Origin: JADCCX01 sp031373545
Lineage (GTDB): Bacteria > Pseudomonadota > Alphaproteobacteria > Rhizobiales > Beijerinckiaceae
Assembly: GCA_031373545.1 (NCBI GenBank)
Contig: JANMMT010000216.1
Coordinates: 1 to 64,000 of the forward strand
Reading direction: 5' to 3'
DNA: 64,000 nucleotides
Positions 50,807-59,486 of this stretch are shown one piece after another. A program made the position numbers and the translations under genes. A model generated the notes under the pieces. It was given only the letters and a program-made list of their open reading frames with translations, was not told where the DNA came from and searched no databases. Position 1 is the stretch's first letter, and every line of letters starts with the position of its first letter.

Positions 50807-51727
50807 ATGTTCGACCCCGCCTCCCCTTACCCGCGTGATCTGAGCGGCTATGGCCGCACCACGCCGGACCCCAAATGGCCGGGCAAGGCGCGCATCGCGG
50901 TGCAGTTCGTCATCAATTATGAGGAGGGCGGCGAGAACTGCCTGCTGCACGGGGATGCGGCCTCGGAGGCCTTCCTCTCCGAGATCGTGGGCGCGACGGC
51001 CTGGCCGGGCCAGCGGCACATGAATATGGAATCGATCTATGAATACGGCGGGCGGGCGGGCTTCTGGCGGCTGTGGCGCATCTTTACGCAGCGCAAGTTG
51101 CCCGTGACGGTCTACGGCGTCGCCACCGCACTGATGCGCTCGCCCGAACAGGTCGCGGCCATGCAAGAAGCGGGCTGGGAGATCGCCACCCACGGCCTGA
51201 AATGGATCGATTACAAGGATTTTGCCCGCACCGACGAAGCGCATCACATCGCCGAAGCCGTGCGCATCCACACCGAGGTGACGGGGGCACGCCCGCTGGG
51301 GTTCTATCAGGGGCGCTGCTCGGCAAACACGCTTGCGCTGGCGATAGAAGACGGAGGCTTTGAATACTCCGCGGACAGCTACGCCGATGACCTGCCCTAT
51401 TACATCAAAGGGCCGCAAGGGCCGCACCTGATCGTGCCCTACACGCTCGATGCCAACGACATGCGCTTTGCCACGCCGCAGGGCTTCAACGCTGGGGATC
51501 AATTTTTCACCTATCTCAAAGATACGTTCGATGGGCTTTACGCCGAAGGACGCGCGGGGCAGGCGAAGATGATGTCCATCGGTCTGCATTGCCGCCTTGT
51601 GGGGCGGCCAGGGCGCGCGCAGGCGCTGGTGCGGTTTCTTGACTATGTGGAGAAGCACAACAAGGTGTGGGTGGCGAGCCGGCTCGACATCGCGCGGCAT
51701 TGGCGCCGGGTGCATCCGGCGGAATGA
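50807..51727 (+). CDS. puuE: PuuE-type allantoinase (polysaccharide deacetylase fold)
   Basis: The 306-residue protein matches the cofactor-independent allantoinase PuuE, which opens allantoin to allantoate in purine breakdown. Features visible are YPRDLSGYGRTTPDPKWPG, VQFVINYEEGGE with the first active-site acidic residues, EIATHGLKWID with the metal/active-site His, and MSIGLHCRLVGRPGR near the end. GGAG lies before the ATG at 50807. Its stop overlaps the ATG of the pdxA gene (ATGA), an unusual coupling of purine breakdown to vitamin B6 synthesis. No urate oxidase gene is adjacent. Confidence 0.88.
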   Translation: MFDPASPYPRDLSGYGRTTPDPKWPGKARIAVQFVINYEEGGENCLLHGDAASEAFLSEIVGATAWPGQRHMNMESIYEYGGRAGFWRLWRIFTQRKLPVTVYGVATALMRSPEQVAAMQEAGWEIATHGLKWIDYKDFARTDEAHHIAEAVRIHTEVTGARPLGFYQGRCSANTLALAIEDGGFEYSADSYADDLPYYIKGPQGPHLIVPYTLDANDMRFATPQGFNAGDQFFTYLKDTFDGLYAEGRAGQAKMMSIGLHCRLVGRPGRAQALVRFLDYVEKHNKVWVASRLDIARHWRRVHPAE

Positions 51728-52740
51728 CCGATGTGATAAACAAGGCAAGGAAACCGCTCGCGCTCACCATGGGCGAGCCAGCGGGCATTGGCGGCGAAAT
51801 TACGCTCAAAGCCTGGGCAGCCTTGCGCGAAAGTGGGCCCGTGTTTGTGGCGCTGGATGATCCGGCGCGGCTGGAGCAGATCAGCCAGGTGCTCGGCTTC
51901 GGTGTGCCGATCCGGACGGTGCAAACCATGGCGGAAGGCGCGGCGGTTTTCGGCGATGCGCTGCCTGTGCTGGCGCAGCCGCTAAGCGCGCCCGCATTGG
52001 CAGGCAAGCCTGATCCCGCTCATGCGCCTGCCATCATCGGCTCCATCCGCCTTGGCGTTGAGCTGGCGCAGGCGGCCAAAGCAGCGGGCGTTGTCACCAA
52101 CCCGATTCAGAAATCGAACCTGACCGCCGCTGGCTTCCAATTTCCCGGCCACACGGAGTATCTGGAGCATCTGGCTGGCGAAGGGTTTCACGCACAAATG
52201 ATGCTGGCGGGGCGCGGCCTGCGCGTGGTGCTGGTGACGGTGCATGAGCCACTGCGCCAAGCCATCGCGCGGCTGACGACGGACATGATCGTGGATTCGG
52301 GCCTGCGCGCGGCTAAATCCTTGCGCCAAGAGATAGGCATCATGAACCCGCGCATCGCCGTGGCTGGGCTCAACCCCCATGCGGGCGAAAACGGCACGCT
52401 GGGCGCAGAAGATGACGCCATCGTCGCGCCAGCCGTGCGCGCCCTGCAGGCGGCGGGGATCCGCGCCTTCGGACCGCTGCCGCCCGACACCATGTTCACC
52501 AGCGCGGCCCGCAAGGGTTATGACTGCGCGCTCTGCCTCTACCATGATCAGGGGCTGATCCCGCTCAAAACCCTCGACATGATGGGCGGCGTCAACGTGA
52601 CGCTGGGTCTGCCCTTCGTGCGGACCTCGCCAGACCATGGCACTGCGCTCGATATTGCTGGTAAAGGGGTGGCGAAAGCATCCAGCCTGATCGCGGCCCT
52701 GCGCATGGCGGCCCAACTGGCGGCACACAGACAGATATAG
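51724..52740 (+). CDS. pdxA: 4-hydroxythreonine-4-phosphate dehydrogenase
   Basis: PdxA oxidises 4-phosphohydroxy-threonine, giving the aminoketone that PdxJ uses in pyridoxine phosphate synthesis. The 338-residue protein shows TMGEPAGIGGEI, VTNPIQKSNL, the FPGHTEYLEHL zinc-site block, GLNPHAGENGTLG and YHDQGLIPLK with the conserved metal-binding His residues. The ATG overlaps the puuE stop; the frame extends upstream inside puuE but that is only read-through. pdxJ follows after nine bases, so consecutive pathway enzymes are adjacent. Confidence 0.95.
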   Translation: MTDVINKARKPLALTMGEPAGIGGEITLKAWAALRESGPVFVALDDPARLEQISQVLGFGVPIRTVQTMAEGAAVFGDALPVLAQPLSAPALAGKPDPAHAPAIIGSIRLGVELAQAAKAAGVVTNPIQKSNLTAAGFQFPGHTEYLEHLAGEGFHAQMMLAGRGLRVVLVTVHEPLRQAIARLTTDMIVDSGLRAAKSLRQEIGIMNPRIAVAGLNPHAGENGTLGAEDDAIVAPAVRALQAAGIRAFGPLPPDTMFTSAARKGYDCALCLYHDQGLIPLKTLDMMGGVNVTLGLPFVRTSPDHGTALDIAGKGVAKASSLIAALRMAAQLAAHRQI

Positions 52741-52749
52741 GGAAGCGTG

Positions 52750-53481
52750 ATGAAACATCTCCGCCTCGGCATCAACGTGGATCATGTGGGCACTGTGCGC
52801 AATGCGCGGGGCGGCACGCATCCTGACCCGGTGCGCGCGGCACTGGCGGCCATCGAGGCGGGGGCGGATGGCATCACCATTCATTTGCGCGAAGACCGCC
52901 GCCACATCATCGACAGTGATCTCACGCGCTTGAGCGCCGTGCTGAATGCGCCGATCAACCTTGAAATGGCGGCCACCGAAGAGATGCTCGCCATCGCGCT
53001 CGCACTCAAGCCCCATGCGGTGTGCCTTGTGCCCGAAAAGCGCACGGAGGTAACGACCGAAGGCGGGCTGGATGTGGCCGCGCAGCAGGCCATGCTGACA
53101 CCCTACGTGAGCCAACTGGCGGCAGCGGGCCTGCGCGTGTCGTTGTTCATTGATCCCGATGCGCATCAGTTGGAAGCCTCCAGAGCCGTGGGGGCTGCCG
53201 TGGTGGAACTGCATACGGGGGCTTATGCCCATGCCACAGGCACGGCGCGCAAGGCCGAGTTGGCGCGTCTGGAAAATGGCGCGCGCATGGCAGCGGCTCT
53301 GGGCCTGGAATGCCACGCAGGCCACGGGTTGGACTATGACAACGTGGGCGCGATCGCTGCCATCGGTGACGTGGTGGAGCTGAACATCGGACACTTCCTC
53401 ATGGGCGAGGCGCTGTTTGTGGGCCTGCCTGCCGCCATCCGCACCATGCGGGCCGAGATGGACCGGGGGCGTCAATCCTAG
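52750..53481 (+). CDS. pdxJ: Pyridoxine 5'-phosphate synthase
   Basis: PdxJ condenses the PdxA product with 1-deoxyxylulose 5-phosphate to form pyridoxine 5'-phosphate. The 243-residue TIM-barrel protein begins MKHLRLGINVDHVGTVRNARG with the hallmark NVDHV, then IHLREDRRHI, AVCLVPEKRTEVTTEGG and LECHAGHGLDYDNVG, which hold the catalytic His and Glu residues. ATG 52750 is preceded by GGAAGC; a GTG just before it is an alternative. The last four bases overlap the convergent metC gene. Confidence 0.97.
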   Translation: MKHLRLGINVDHVGTVRNARGGTHPDPVRAALAAIEAGADGITIHLREDRRHIIDSDLTRLSAVLNAPINLEMAATEEMLAIALALKPHAVCLVPEKRTEVTTEGGLDVAAQQAMLTPYVSQLAAAGLRVSLFIDPDAHQLEASRAVGAAVVELHTGAYAHATGTARKAELARLENGARMAAALGLECHAGHGLDYDNVGAIAAIGDVVELNIGHFLMGEALFVGLPAAIRTMRAEMDRGRQS

Positions 53482-54677
53482 GCTTTGCCCGCCGTCCGGT
53501 TCAATCGCGCAAAGCCCTTGGCGAGATCGCGCTTGAGATCGACGTTGGCCTCAAGGCCGATCTGCATGCGGATGCAAGGGCCGCCCGGATCAAAGCGCGT
53601 GGTCGTGCGGTAGTCCGAACAATCGAAGGGCACCACGAGGCTCTCGTATCCTCCCCAGGAGAAGCCCATGCCGAAGAGGGACAGCCCGTTGAGCATGGCC
53701 TCCACCGCCTCCCTCGGCGCGGGATTGAGCACAACCGAGAACAGGCTGGACGAGCCCTTGAAATCGCGCTTCCAAATCGCGTGGCCGGGATCATCAGGCA
53801 GCGCGGGGTGGAGCACGCGCAGCACTTCAGGCCGCTTTTGAAACCAGCGGGCCATATCCAGCGTCTTTTTCTCCTGCTCTTTCAAACGCAGTGCCATGGT
53901 GCGCAGGCCGCGCAGGCCGAGCCACACATCTTCCGGACTTGGGCAGCAGCCAAAATGGATGAAGGTCTCGCGCAGTTGCTTCCAGCAGCGCGGGCTGGCG
54001 GAAATCATGCCCAGCAGAATATCCGAATGGCCACCGAGATATTTCGTGCCCGCCTCGATGGCGAGGTCCACGCCGCGCTCATGGGGCGGAAACAGCAGCG
54101 GCGTCGCCCAGGTGTTGTCCATCAGCACCACCGCGCCCTTGGCATGCGCCACAGCGGCGATGGCAGGGATGTCCTGCATCTCGAAGGTCTGCGAGCCCGG
54201 CGCCTCGGTGTGCACAGCCGCCGTGTTGGGGCGAAACAACTTGGCGATGCCCGCGCCGATCAACGGATCGTAATATTCCGTCTCAACGCCCATGCGCCTC
54301 AGCACCCCCTCACAGAACTGCCGCGCCGGGCGATACACCGAATCGGGCACCAGAAAATGGTCGCCCGCCTTGAGGCAGGACATGAAGGCAATGGTGACCG
54401 CCGCCAATCCCGAGGGCACCAGCACGGTGCCAGCTGCGCCTGCCAGTTCCGTCCAGGCCTTTTCCAACGCCTCGGTGGTGGGCGTGCCGTGGGTGCCATA
54501 GACAAAGCGAGACTCAGCCCGGCTGTTCAGCGCCGCGACGGTGGGTTTGAGCACCGTGGAACCACGATAGATCGGCGTGTTGACGAAGCCGAACTGCTCA
54601 TCAGGGTTACGCCCGCCGAGCACGAGCTTGGTGGTGATGTCGAGCTTGGCGTGATCCTGGGCTTTGAGCTTGCGCAT
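53478..54677 (-). CDS. metC: Cystathionine beta-lyase
   Basis: MetC cleaves cystathionine to homocysteine, pyruvate and ammonia in methionine synthesis. The 399-residue PLP enzyme of the Cys/Met family shows FVNTPIYRGSTVL, the SRFVYGTHGTPTT block, VLMDNTWATPLLFPPHE, the PLP lysine in AGTKYLGGHSDI, and a C-terminus with GGYESLVVPFDC, which is typical of MetC rather than MetB. The start is ATG 54677 (MRKLKAQDHAK); frame extension to 54707 is less likely. Its end overlaps pdxJ. Confidence 0.92.
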   Translation of the reverse strand: MRKLKAQDHAKLDITTKLVLGGRNPDEQFGFVNTPIYRGSTVLKPTVAALNSRAESRFVYGTHGTPTTEALEKAWTELAGAAGTVLVPSGLAAVTIAFMSCLKAGDHFLVPDSVYRPARQFCEGVLRRMGVETEYYDPLIGAGIAKLFRPNTAAVHTEAPGSQTFEMQDIPAIAAVAHAKGAVVLMDNTWATPLLFPPHERGVDLAIEAGTKYLGGHSDILLGMISASPRCWKQLRETFIHFGCCPSPEDVWLGLRGLRTMALRLKEQEKKTLDMARWFQKRPEVLRVLHPALPDDPGHAIWKRDFKGSSSLFSVVLNPAPREAVEAMLNGLSLFGMGFSWGGYESLVVPFDCSDYRTTTRFDPGGPCIRMQIGLEANVDLKRDLAKGFARLNRTAGKA

Positions 54678-55107
54678 GAGATGTGTTGGCTTCCACTGGA
54701 TTTGCACGGTCGGAAGAGAGATTCAGGCTCTCCCCAAGAGATTAGGCGGCTGGCAGATCGCAATCAACGGCTTTGCCCACAGAAGGACTTGACCACACAG
54801 GCCTTTGTCGGCTGTGATGCAAATTCGTGATGGCGTCGATCAGGATCAATGATGATCCGGCACGCGCCGTTGTGAAACAGGAACATTAAACCGGCAGGTC
54901 GTGACAAGCCCATGCGGCAGACACATGACCCGCATGGGAATTGCGAGTGGAACAAATGCGCGTCAGTGCCCTGCATGGACATCAATTTCATGCCAAGGAC
55001 CCTTGATGTTTGCGCCAACTCCCCTCGTTTACCCCAAGGTTTCAGGGGAACCTGAACTTCACGCCGCACCCGGATCATCCGGGCGGCTCAACCCAAGGTG
55101 ATTCTAC
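54678..55107. other. Intergenic region upstream of aapJ
   Basis: About 430 bases between divergent metC and aapJ with no supported gene; a weak open frame at 54901-55101 has no ribosome site. Two inverted repeats stand out. One has arms CCCATGCGG and CCGCATGGG (54909-54917 and 54930-54938) around 12 bases. The other, CCCGGAT-C-ATCCGGG at 55069-55083, ends 24 bases before the aapJ ATG, close to its ribosome site (AAGGTG). Either could be an operator for nitrogen or amino acid control or a leader hairpin; I cannot choose. Confidence 0.5.
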
Positions 55108-56130
55108 ATGAAACGACTTCTCGCAACTGTTGCTGGCCTCGTGATCGGCCTTGGCGCCACGGCTGCCATGGCGCAGACGCGCTCCACCCTCGACACCGTC
55201 AAGACCCGCGGCATGCTCAACTGCGGCTCCAACACCGGTCTTGCCGGCTTTGGCCAGCCTGATGCGCAGGGCAACTGGACTGGGCTCGACGTCGAGTTCT
55301 GCCGCGCGGTGGCATCAGCCATCTTCAACGATCCGACCAAGGTGAAGTTCGAGCCCCTTTCGGCCCGTGACCGGTTCACCTCCCTGCAGTCCGGCCAGAT
55401 CGACGTGCTGGCCCGCAATTCGACCTGGACGCTGTCGCGCGATACGTCGCTGGGTTTGAACTTCGTGGCCGTCAATTATTATGATGGGCAGGGTTTTCTG
55501 GTGAAGAAAGCCTTGCGCGTGGCATCGGCCAAGGAACTCTCGGGTGCATCGATCTGCGTGCAGCAGGGCACGACGACCGAACTCAACCTCGCCGACTTCT
55601 TCCGTGCCAACCGTATGGAATTGAAGTCTGTCACCTTTGCCACGGCGGATGAGACCATCAAGGCCTATGATGCCGGCCGCTGTGATGCCTTCACCACCGA
55701 CGCCTCGGGCCTCTATGCCGAGCGTATCCGCCTCGCCAAGCCCGACGATCACATGGTTCTGCCGGAAATCATCTCCAAGGAGCCCCTCGGACCGGTGGTA
55801 CGCCATGGTGACGACCAGTGGCACGACATCATCTCCTGGACGCACTATGCCATGCTGACAGCCGAAGAACTCGGCGTGACCAAGGCGAATGTGGACGAGC
55901 AGATGAAGTCCGCCAACCCGGACATCAAGCGCCTGCTGGGCACCGAAGGCAAGTTCGGCGAAATGCTGGGCCTCACCAACGACTGGGCTTACCGGATCAT
56001 CAAGAACGTCGGCAACTACTCCGAGAGTTTCGAACGCACGGTCGGTCAGGGCTCGCCGCTCAAGATCAGCCGCGGCGTGAACAACCTCTGGAACAAGGGC
56101 GGCCTGCAATACGCCCCGCCCGTTCGCTGA
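55108..56130 (+). CDS. aapJ: General L-amino acid ABC transporter binding protein AapJ
   Basis: AapJ is the periplasmic binding protein of the broad-range amino acid importer known from Rhizobium. The 340-residue protein has a Sec signal (cleavage near AMAQT), the start RSTLDTVKTRGMLNCGSNTGLAGF in two parts, GLDVEFCRAVASA, SLGLNFVAVNYYDGQGF and an NPDIKRLLG piece in the C-terminal half, which all match AapJ rather than other amino acid binding proteins. It opens the aapJQMP operon and is followed by a terminator-like hairpin, as usual for binding proteins made in excess. Confidence 0.95.
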   Translation: MKRLLATVAGLVIGLGATAAMAQTRSTLDTVKTRGMLNCGSNTGLAGFGQPDAQGNWTGLDVEFCRAVASAIFNDPTKVKFEPLSARDRFTSLQSGQIDVLARNSTWTLSRDTSLGLNFVAVNYYDGQGFLVKKALRVASAKELSGASICVQQGTTTELNLADFFRANRMELKSVTFATADETIKAYDAGRCDAFTTDASGLYAERIRLAKPDDHMVLPEIISKEPLGPVVRHGDDQWHDIISWTHYAMLTAEELGVTKANVDEQMKSANPDIKRLLGTEGKFGEMLGLTNDWAYRIIKNVGNYSESFERTVGQGSPLKISRGVNNLWNKGGLQYAPPVR

Positions 56131-56145
56131 GCTGAACCACCACAG

Positions 56146-56176
56146 GGCGCGGGGGAAGATCTCCCCGCGCCTTTTT
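56146..56176 (+). terminator. Attenuator hairpin between aapJ and aapQ
   Basis: GGCGCGGGG pairs with CCCCGCGCC across an eight-base loop and is followed by five T. It lies 16 bases after the aapJ stop and before aapQ. A partial terminator here would make binding protein in excess over the permeases, a known arrangement in binding-protein operons. Confidence 0.8.
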
Positions 56177-56264
56177 CTGATTACGAGCCAGAATTGGCCT
56201 GGATATTGCTGTGTTTATTGTGCGGACGGGGGCAACGTCGGCATCTATTTCAGGGGGATGTTGC

Positions 56265-57488
56265 GTGACAGATGCATCGATCAGCATGCGAGGCGAGGTG
56301 CAGAAGCCCAAGGTCTCGCCGCTCTATGATCCGAAGGTGCGCAGCATCTTCTTCCAGGTGGCTCTCTGCCTCTTCATTTTCTGGCTGTTCTACGAAGCCT
56401 ACAGCAATGCCGTCGATAACCTGCGGCGCGCGAAGATCGCCTCTGGTCTTGGTTTCTGGGACAGCGCAGCGGGGTTTCCCATCAGCCAATCGCTGATCCG
56501 CTATTCGGAAGATCCGTCGGTCTTCGGTGCTGCGTTTTCATCCTATGGTCGCGCCTTCTGGGTGGGCCTGCTGAACACGCTGCTGGTGGCGGGTATCGGG
56601 ATCGTGCTGGCCACCATCCTGGGCTTTTCGGTGGGAGTGGCGCGCCTGTCCAAGAACTATCTCGTGGCCAAGATCGCCTATTGGTACGTGGAGATCGTGC
56701 GCAATCTGCCGCTGCTGCTGCAATTGCTGTTCTGGTACAATGCGGTGGTGAAAGCGCTGCCTGCGGTGGTGGACAGTCTGGCCTTCCGCCAGAGCATCTT
56801 TCTCAACAACCGAGGGCTGTTCGTGCCCGCGCCCATCACGGGGGACACCTTCTGGATTACCGGCATCGTGTTCTGGCTTGGGGTGCTGGGCGCGCTGTTC
56901 TATCGCTCCTACGCCAAGAAAAAGCAGGAGAAGACCGGCGAGCAATCCCCGGTTCTGATGATGACTCTCGGGCTGGTGTTTGGCCTGCCCTTCCTGGTGT
57001 TTGCACTTTCGGGCTTTCCGATGACCTTCGAATATCCCTCCGCCACGCGCTTTAACATCGGCGGCGGCATCTCTGTGCAGCCCGAGTTTCTGGCGTTGCT
57101 GTTCGGCCTTGTCATCTACACCGCCGGCTTCATCGCCGAAGCGGTGCGGGCTGGCATTCTGGCTGTGTCGAAGGGGCAGACCGAAGCGGCCATGGCGCTG
57201 GGCATCAAGCCCAAGCTGACGCTCAATCTGGTGGTGATACCACAGGCGTTGCGGGTGATCATTCCGCCTCTGACCAGCCACTACCTCAACCTCACCAAGA
57301 ATTCCTCGCTCGCGGTGTTCGTGGGCTACCCGGATCTCGTGAACATTTTCACGGGCACGGTGCTGAACCAGACCGGGCAGGCTATCGAAGTCGTGGCCAT
57401 TACCATGCTCGTCTACCTCACCATCTCGCTCACCACATCGATGTTCATGAACTGGTACAACACGCGCAAAGCGCTGGTTGAGCGCTGA
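56265..57488 (+). CDS. aapQ: General L-amino acid ABC transporter permease AapQ
   Basis: A 407-residue permease with about eight to nine helices. Typical AapQ pieces are NNRGLFVPAP in the periplasmic insertion, VYTAGFIAEAVRAGILAVSKGQ-like text (IYTAGFIAEAVRAG), and the EAA loop AMALGIKPKLTLNLVVIPQA, ending in NLTKNSSLAVFVGYPDLV. Together with AapM it forms the membrane channel. I start it at the GTG at 56265, preceded by AGGGGG; ATG 56286 is possible. The stop is 13 bases before aapM. Confidence 0.94.
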   Translation: MTDASISMRGEVQKPKVSPLYDPKVRSIFFQVALCLFIFWLFYEAYSNAVDNLRRAKIASGLGFWDSAAGFPISQSLIRYSEDPSVFGAAFSSYGRAFWVGLLNTLLVAGIGIVLATILGFSVGVARLSKNYLVAKIAYWYVEIVRNLPLLLQLLFWYNAVVKALPAVVDSLAFRQSIFLNNRGLFVPAPITGDTFWITGIVFWLGVLGALFYRSYAKKKQEKTGEQSPVLMMTLGLVFGLPFLVFALSGFPMTFEYPSATRFNIGGGISVQPEFLALLFGLVIYTAGFIAEAVRAGILAVSKGQTEAAMALGIKPKLTLNLVVIPQALRVIIPPLTSHYLNLTKNSSLAVFVGYPDLVNIFTGTVLNQTGQAIEVVAITMLVYLTISLTTSMFMNWYNTRKALVER

Positions 57489-57501
57489 GGGGCGAGGGAC
57501 A

Positions 57502-58677
57502 ATGACCGACATGACCGCCCCCCCGCCCCCTTCTTCCAGGCAACCCGCGCCGGCCGCCTACATCCGGCACAATGCCGCAGAGGTTCTGCCTCCGCCCATG
57601 GCGGTGTCCGGGCCGATGGCGTGGATCAGGGACAACCTGATTTCCTCGCCGTTCAACGTGGCGATGACGCTGCTGTCGGCCTTTCTGCTCTACTGGATTT
57701 TCGTGCCGCTGCTGAGTTTTGGCGTGTTTAACGCAGTGTGGAACGGCACGGACCGCGAGGCCTGCATCATCACGGCGGCGCGCCCCACGGTGGGCGCTTG
57801 CTGGCCGTTCGTCTTTGAGCGGTTTCAATACTTCGTCTATGGCTCCTATCCGGTGGAGGAGCGCTGGCGACCGACGATCTTTTTTGTGCTGCTGATCATC
57901 TCGATTGTCTGGGTGATGCGCCTCACGGCGCCGCGCCGCGACATCGGCATGCTCTTCGCCTTCGTGTTTACGCCGCTGGTGTCGTGGTGGCTGCTCTCGG
58001 GCGGCTGGGGCCTGAGGCCCGTGCCCACCAACCTGTGGGGCGGCATCCTGATCTCGATGATCGTCGCCTCGGTCGGCATCGTGTTCTCGCTGCCTTTCGG
58101 CATCCTGCTGGCGCTGGGGCGACGCTCGAAAATGCCCATCGTCAAGCTGTTTTCGGTGGCGCTGATCGAGTTCGTGCGCGGCGTGCCCTTCATCACCGTG
58201 CTGTTCATGGCCTCCAACATGCTGCCGTTGTTCGTGCCCGAGCAATATGCCCCGGACAAGCTGATGCGCGCGCTCATCGCCGCCGTGATCTTCGCCTCCG
58301 CCTACATGGCCGAGGTAGTGCGCGCGGGCCTGCAAGCGCTGCCCAAAGGGCAATACGAGGGCGCGATGGCCATGGGCCTTGGCTACTGGCAGATGATGCG
58401 CCTCATCATCCTGCCCCAGGCGCTGAAGGTGACGATCCCCAACATCGTCAACACCTACATCGGCCTGTTCAAGGACACGACCCTGGTGGTGGTGGTCGGC
58501 CTCTTCGACTTCCTCAAGACCATCGAGGCCTCGCGCATTGATCCCAAATGGGCCGCCCCCACCACGTCGGCGACGGGCTATCTCTTCGCCGCCATCTTCT
58601 ATTTCATCTGCTGCTATCTCATGTCGCGCTACGCGAAGGCCACCGAAGAGCGGCTTGCCAAGGCCGACAAGCGCTAG
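57502..58677 (+). CDS. aapM: General L-amino acid ABC transporter permease AapM
   Basis: The second permease, 391 residues, with a Pro-rich cytoplasmic start (TAPPPPSSRQP), about eight helices, the TDREACIITAARPTVGACWPF insertion split across residues near 90-110, and the EAA loop AMAMGLGYWQMMRLIILPQA followed by YIGLFKDTTLVVVVG. It pairs with AapQ. GAGGGAC precedes the ATG at 57502; an in-frame codon at 57478 inside aapQ is not the start. The ATPase gene aapP follows after 27 bases. Confidence 0.94.
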   Translation: MTDMTAPPPPSSRQPAPAAYIRHNAAEVLPPPMAVSGPMAWIRDNLISSPFNVAMTLLSAFLLYWIFVPLLSFGVFNAVWNGTDREACIITAARPTVGACWPFVFERFQYFVYGSYPVEERWRPTIFFVLLIISIVWVMRLTAPRRDIGMLFAFVFTPLVSWWLLSGGWGLRPVPTNLWGGILISMIVASVGIVFSLPFGILLALGRRSKMPIVKLFSVALIEFVRGVPFITVLFMASNMLPLFVPEQYAPDKLMRALIAAVIFASAYMAEVVRAGLQALPKGQYEGAMAMGLGYWQMMRLIILPQALKVTIPNIVNTYIGLFKDTTLVVVVGLFDFLKTIEASRIDPKWAAPTTSATGYLFAAIFYFICCYLMSRYAKATEERLAKADKR

Positions 58678-58704
58678 AACCAATTCGCATCAAGGGGAAA
58701 TCAC

Positions 58705-59478
58705 ATGTCCGCTGCCATCAATTTCAAACCCGGCGTGCTGAAGAACGAAGTCGCTGTCGAACTCAAGGGTGTGCACAAATGGTACGGCGAGTTTCACGTG
58801 CTCAAAGACGTGAACCTCGCGGTCGCCAAGGGTGAGCGTCTTGTGATCTGCGGCCCCTCGGGTTCGGGCAAATCCACCATGATTCGCTGCATCAACCGGC
58901 TGGAAGAGCACCAGAAGGGGCAGATCATCGTCGATGGAACGGAACTGACCAACGATCTCAAGAAGATTGACGAAATACGCCGCGACGTCGGCATGGTGTT
59001 TCAGCACTTCAACCTGTTTCCTCACTTGACCATTCTGGAAAATCTAACGCTTGCACCGATCTGGGTGAAGAAAATGCCCAAGAAGGAGGCCGAGGATGTG
59101 GCCATGCACTTTTTGCGCAAGGTCAAGATTCCCGAGCAGGCCCTCAAATATCCCGGGCAGCTTTCGGGCGGCCAGCAGCAGCGCGTGGCGATTGCCCGCT
59201 CGCTCTGCATGTTCCCCAAGATCATGCTGTTCGATGAGCCGACTTCAGCGCTTGACCCCGAAATGGTGAAAGAGGTGCTCGAAACCATGGTGAGTCTTGC
59301 CGATGAAGGCATGACCATGCTCTGCGTGACGCACGAGATGGGCTTTGCCCGCCAGGTCGCCAACCGGGTGATCTTCATGGATTATGGCTCGGTGGTGGAA
59401 ATCAACACGCCGAACGAGTTCTTCAGCAACCCGCAACACGAGCGAACCCGGCTGTTTCTCAGCCAGATCCTGCATTGA
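58705..59478 (+). CDS. aapP: General L-amino acid ABC transporter ATP-binding protein AapP
   Basis: The 257-residue ATPase of the aap importer: Walker A GPSGSGKSTMIRCINRLE, the Q-loop in VFQHFNLFPHLTI, signature LSGGQQQRVAIARSL, Walker B IMLFDEPTSALDPEM, and VTHEMGFARQV with the switch His. NPQHERTRLFLSQIL at the C-terminus is characteristic of polar amino acid ATPases. GGGGAAA before the ATG serves as ribosome site. It ends the operon; the DUF3422 gene converges nine bases away. Confidence 0.96.
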   Translation: MSAAINFKPGVLKNEVAVELKGVHKWYGEFHVLKDVNLAVAKGERLVICGPSGSGKSTMIRCINRLEEHQKGQIIVDGTELTNDLKKIDEIRRDVGMVFQHFNLFPHLTILENLTLAPIWVKKMPKKEAEDVAMHFLRKVKIPEQALKYPGQLSGGQQQRVAIARSLCMFPKIMLFDEPTSALDPEMVKEVLETMVSLADEGMTMLCVTHEMGFARQVANRVIFMDYGSVVEINTPNEFFSNPQHERTRLFLSQILH

Positions 59479-59486
59479 GCGAGCAA

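Noticed and set aside
54901..55101. Plus-strand frame of 66 codons upstream of aapJ
   Set aside because: No ribosome site, and it covers the inverted repeats of the aapJ leader; more likely non-coding.
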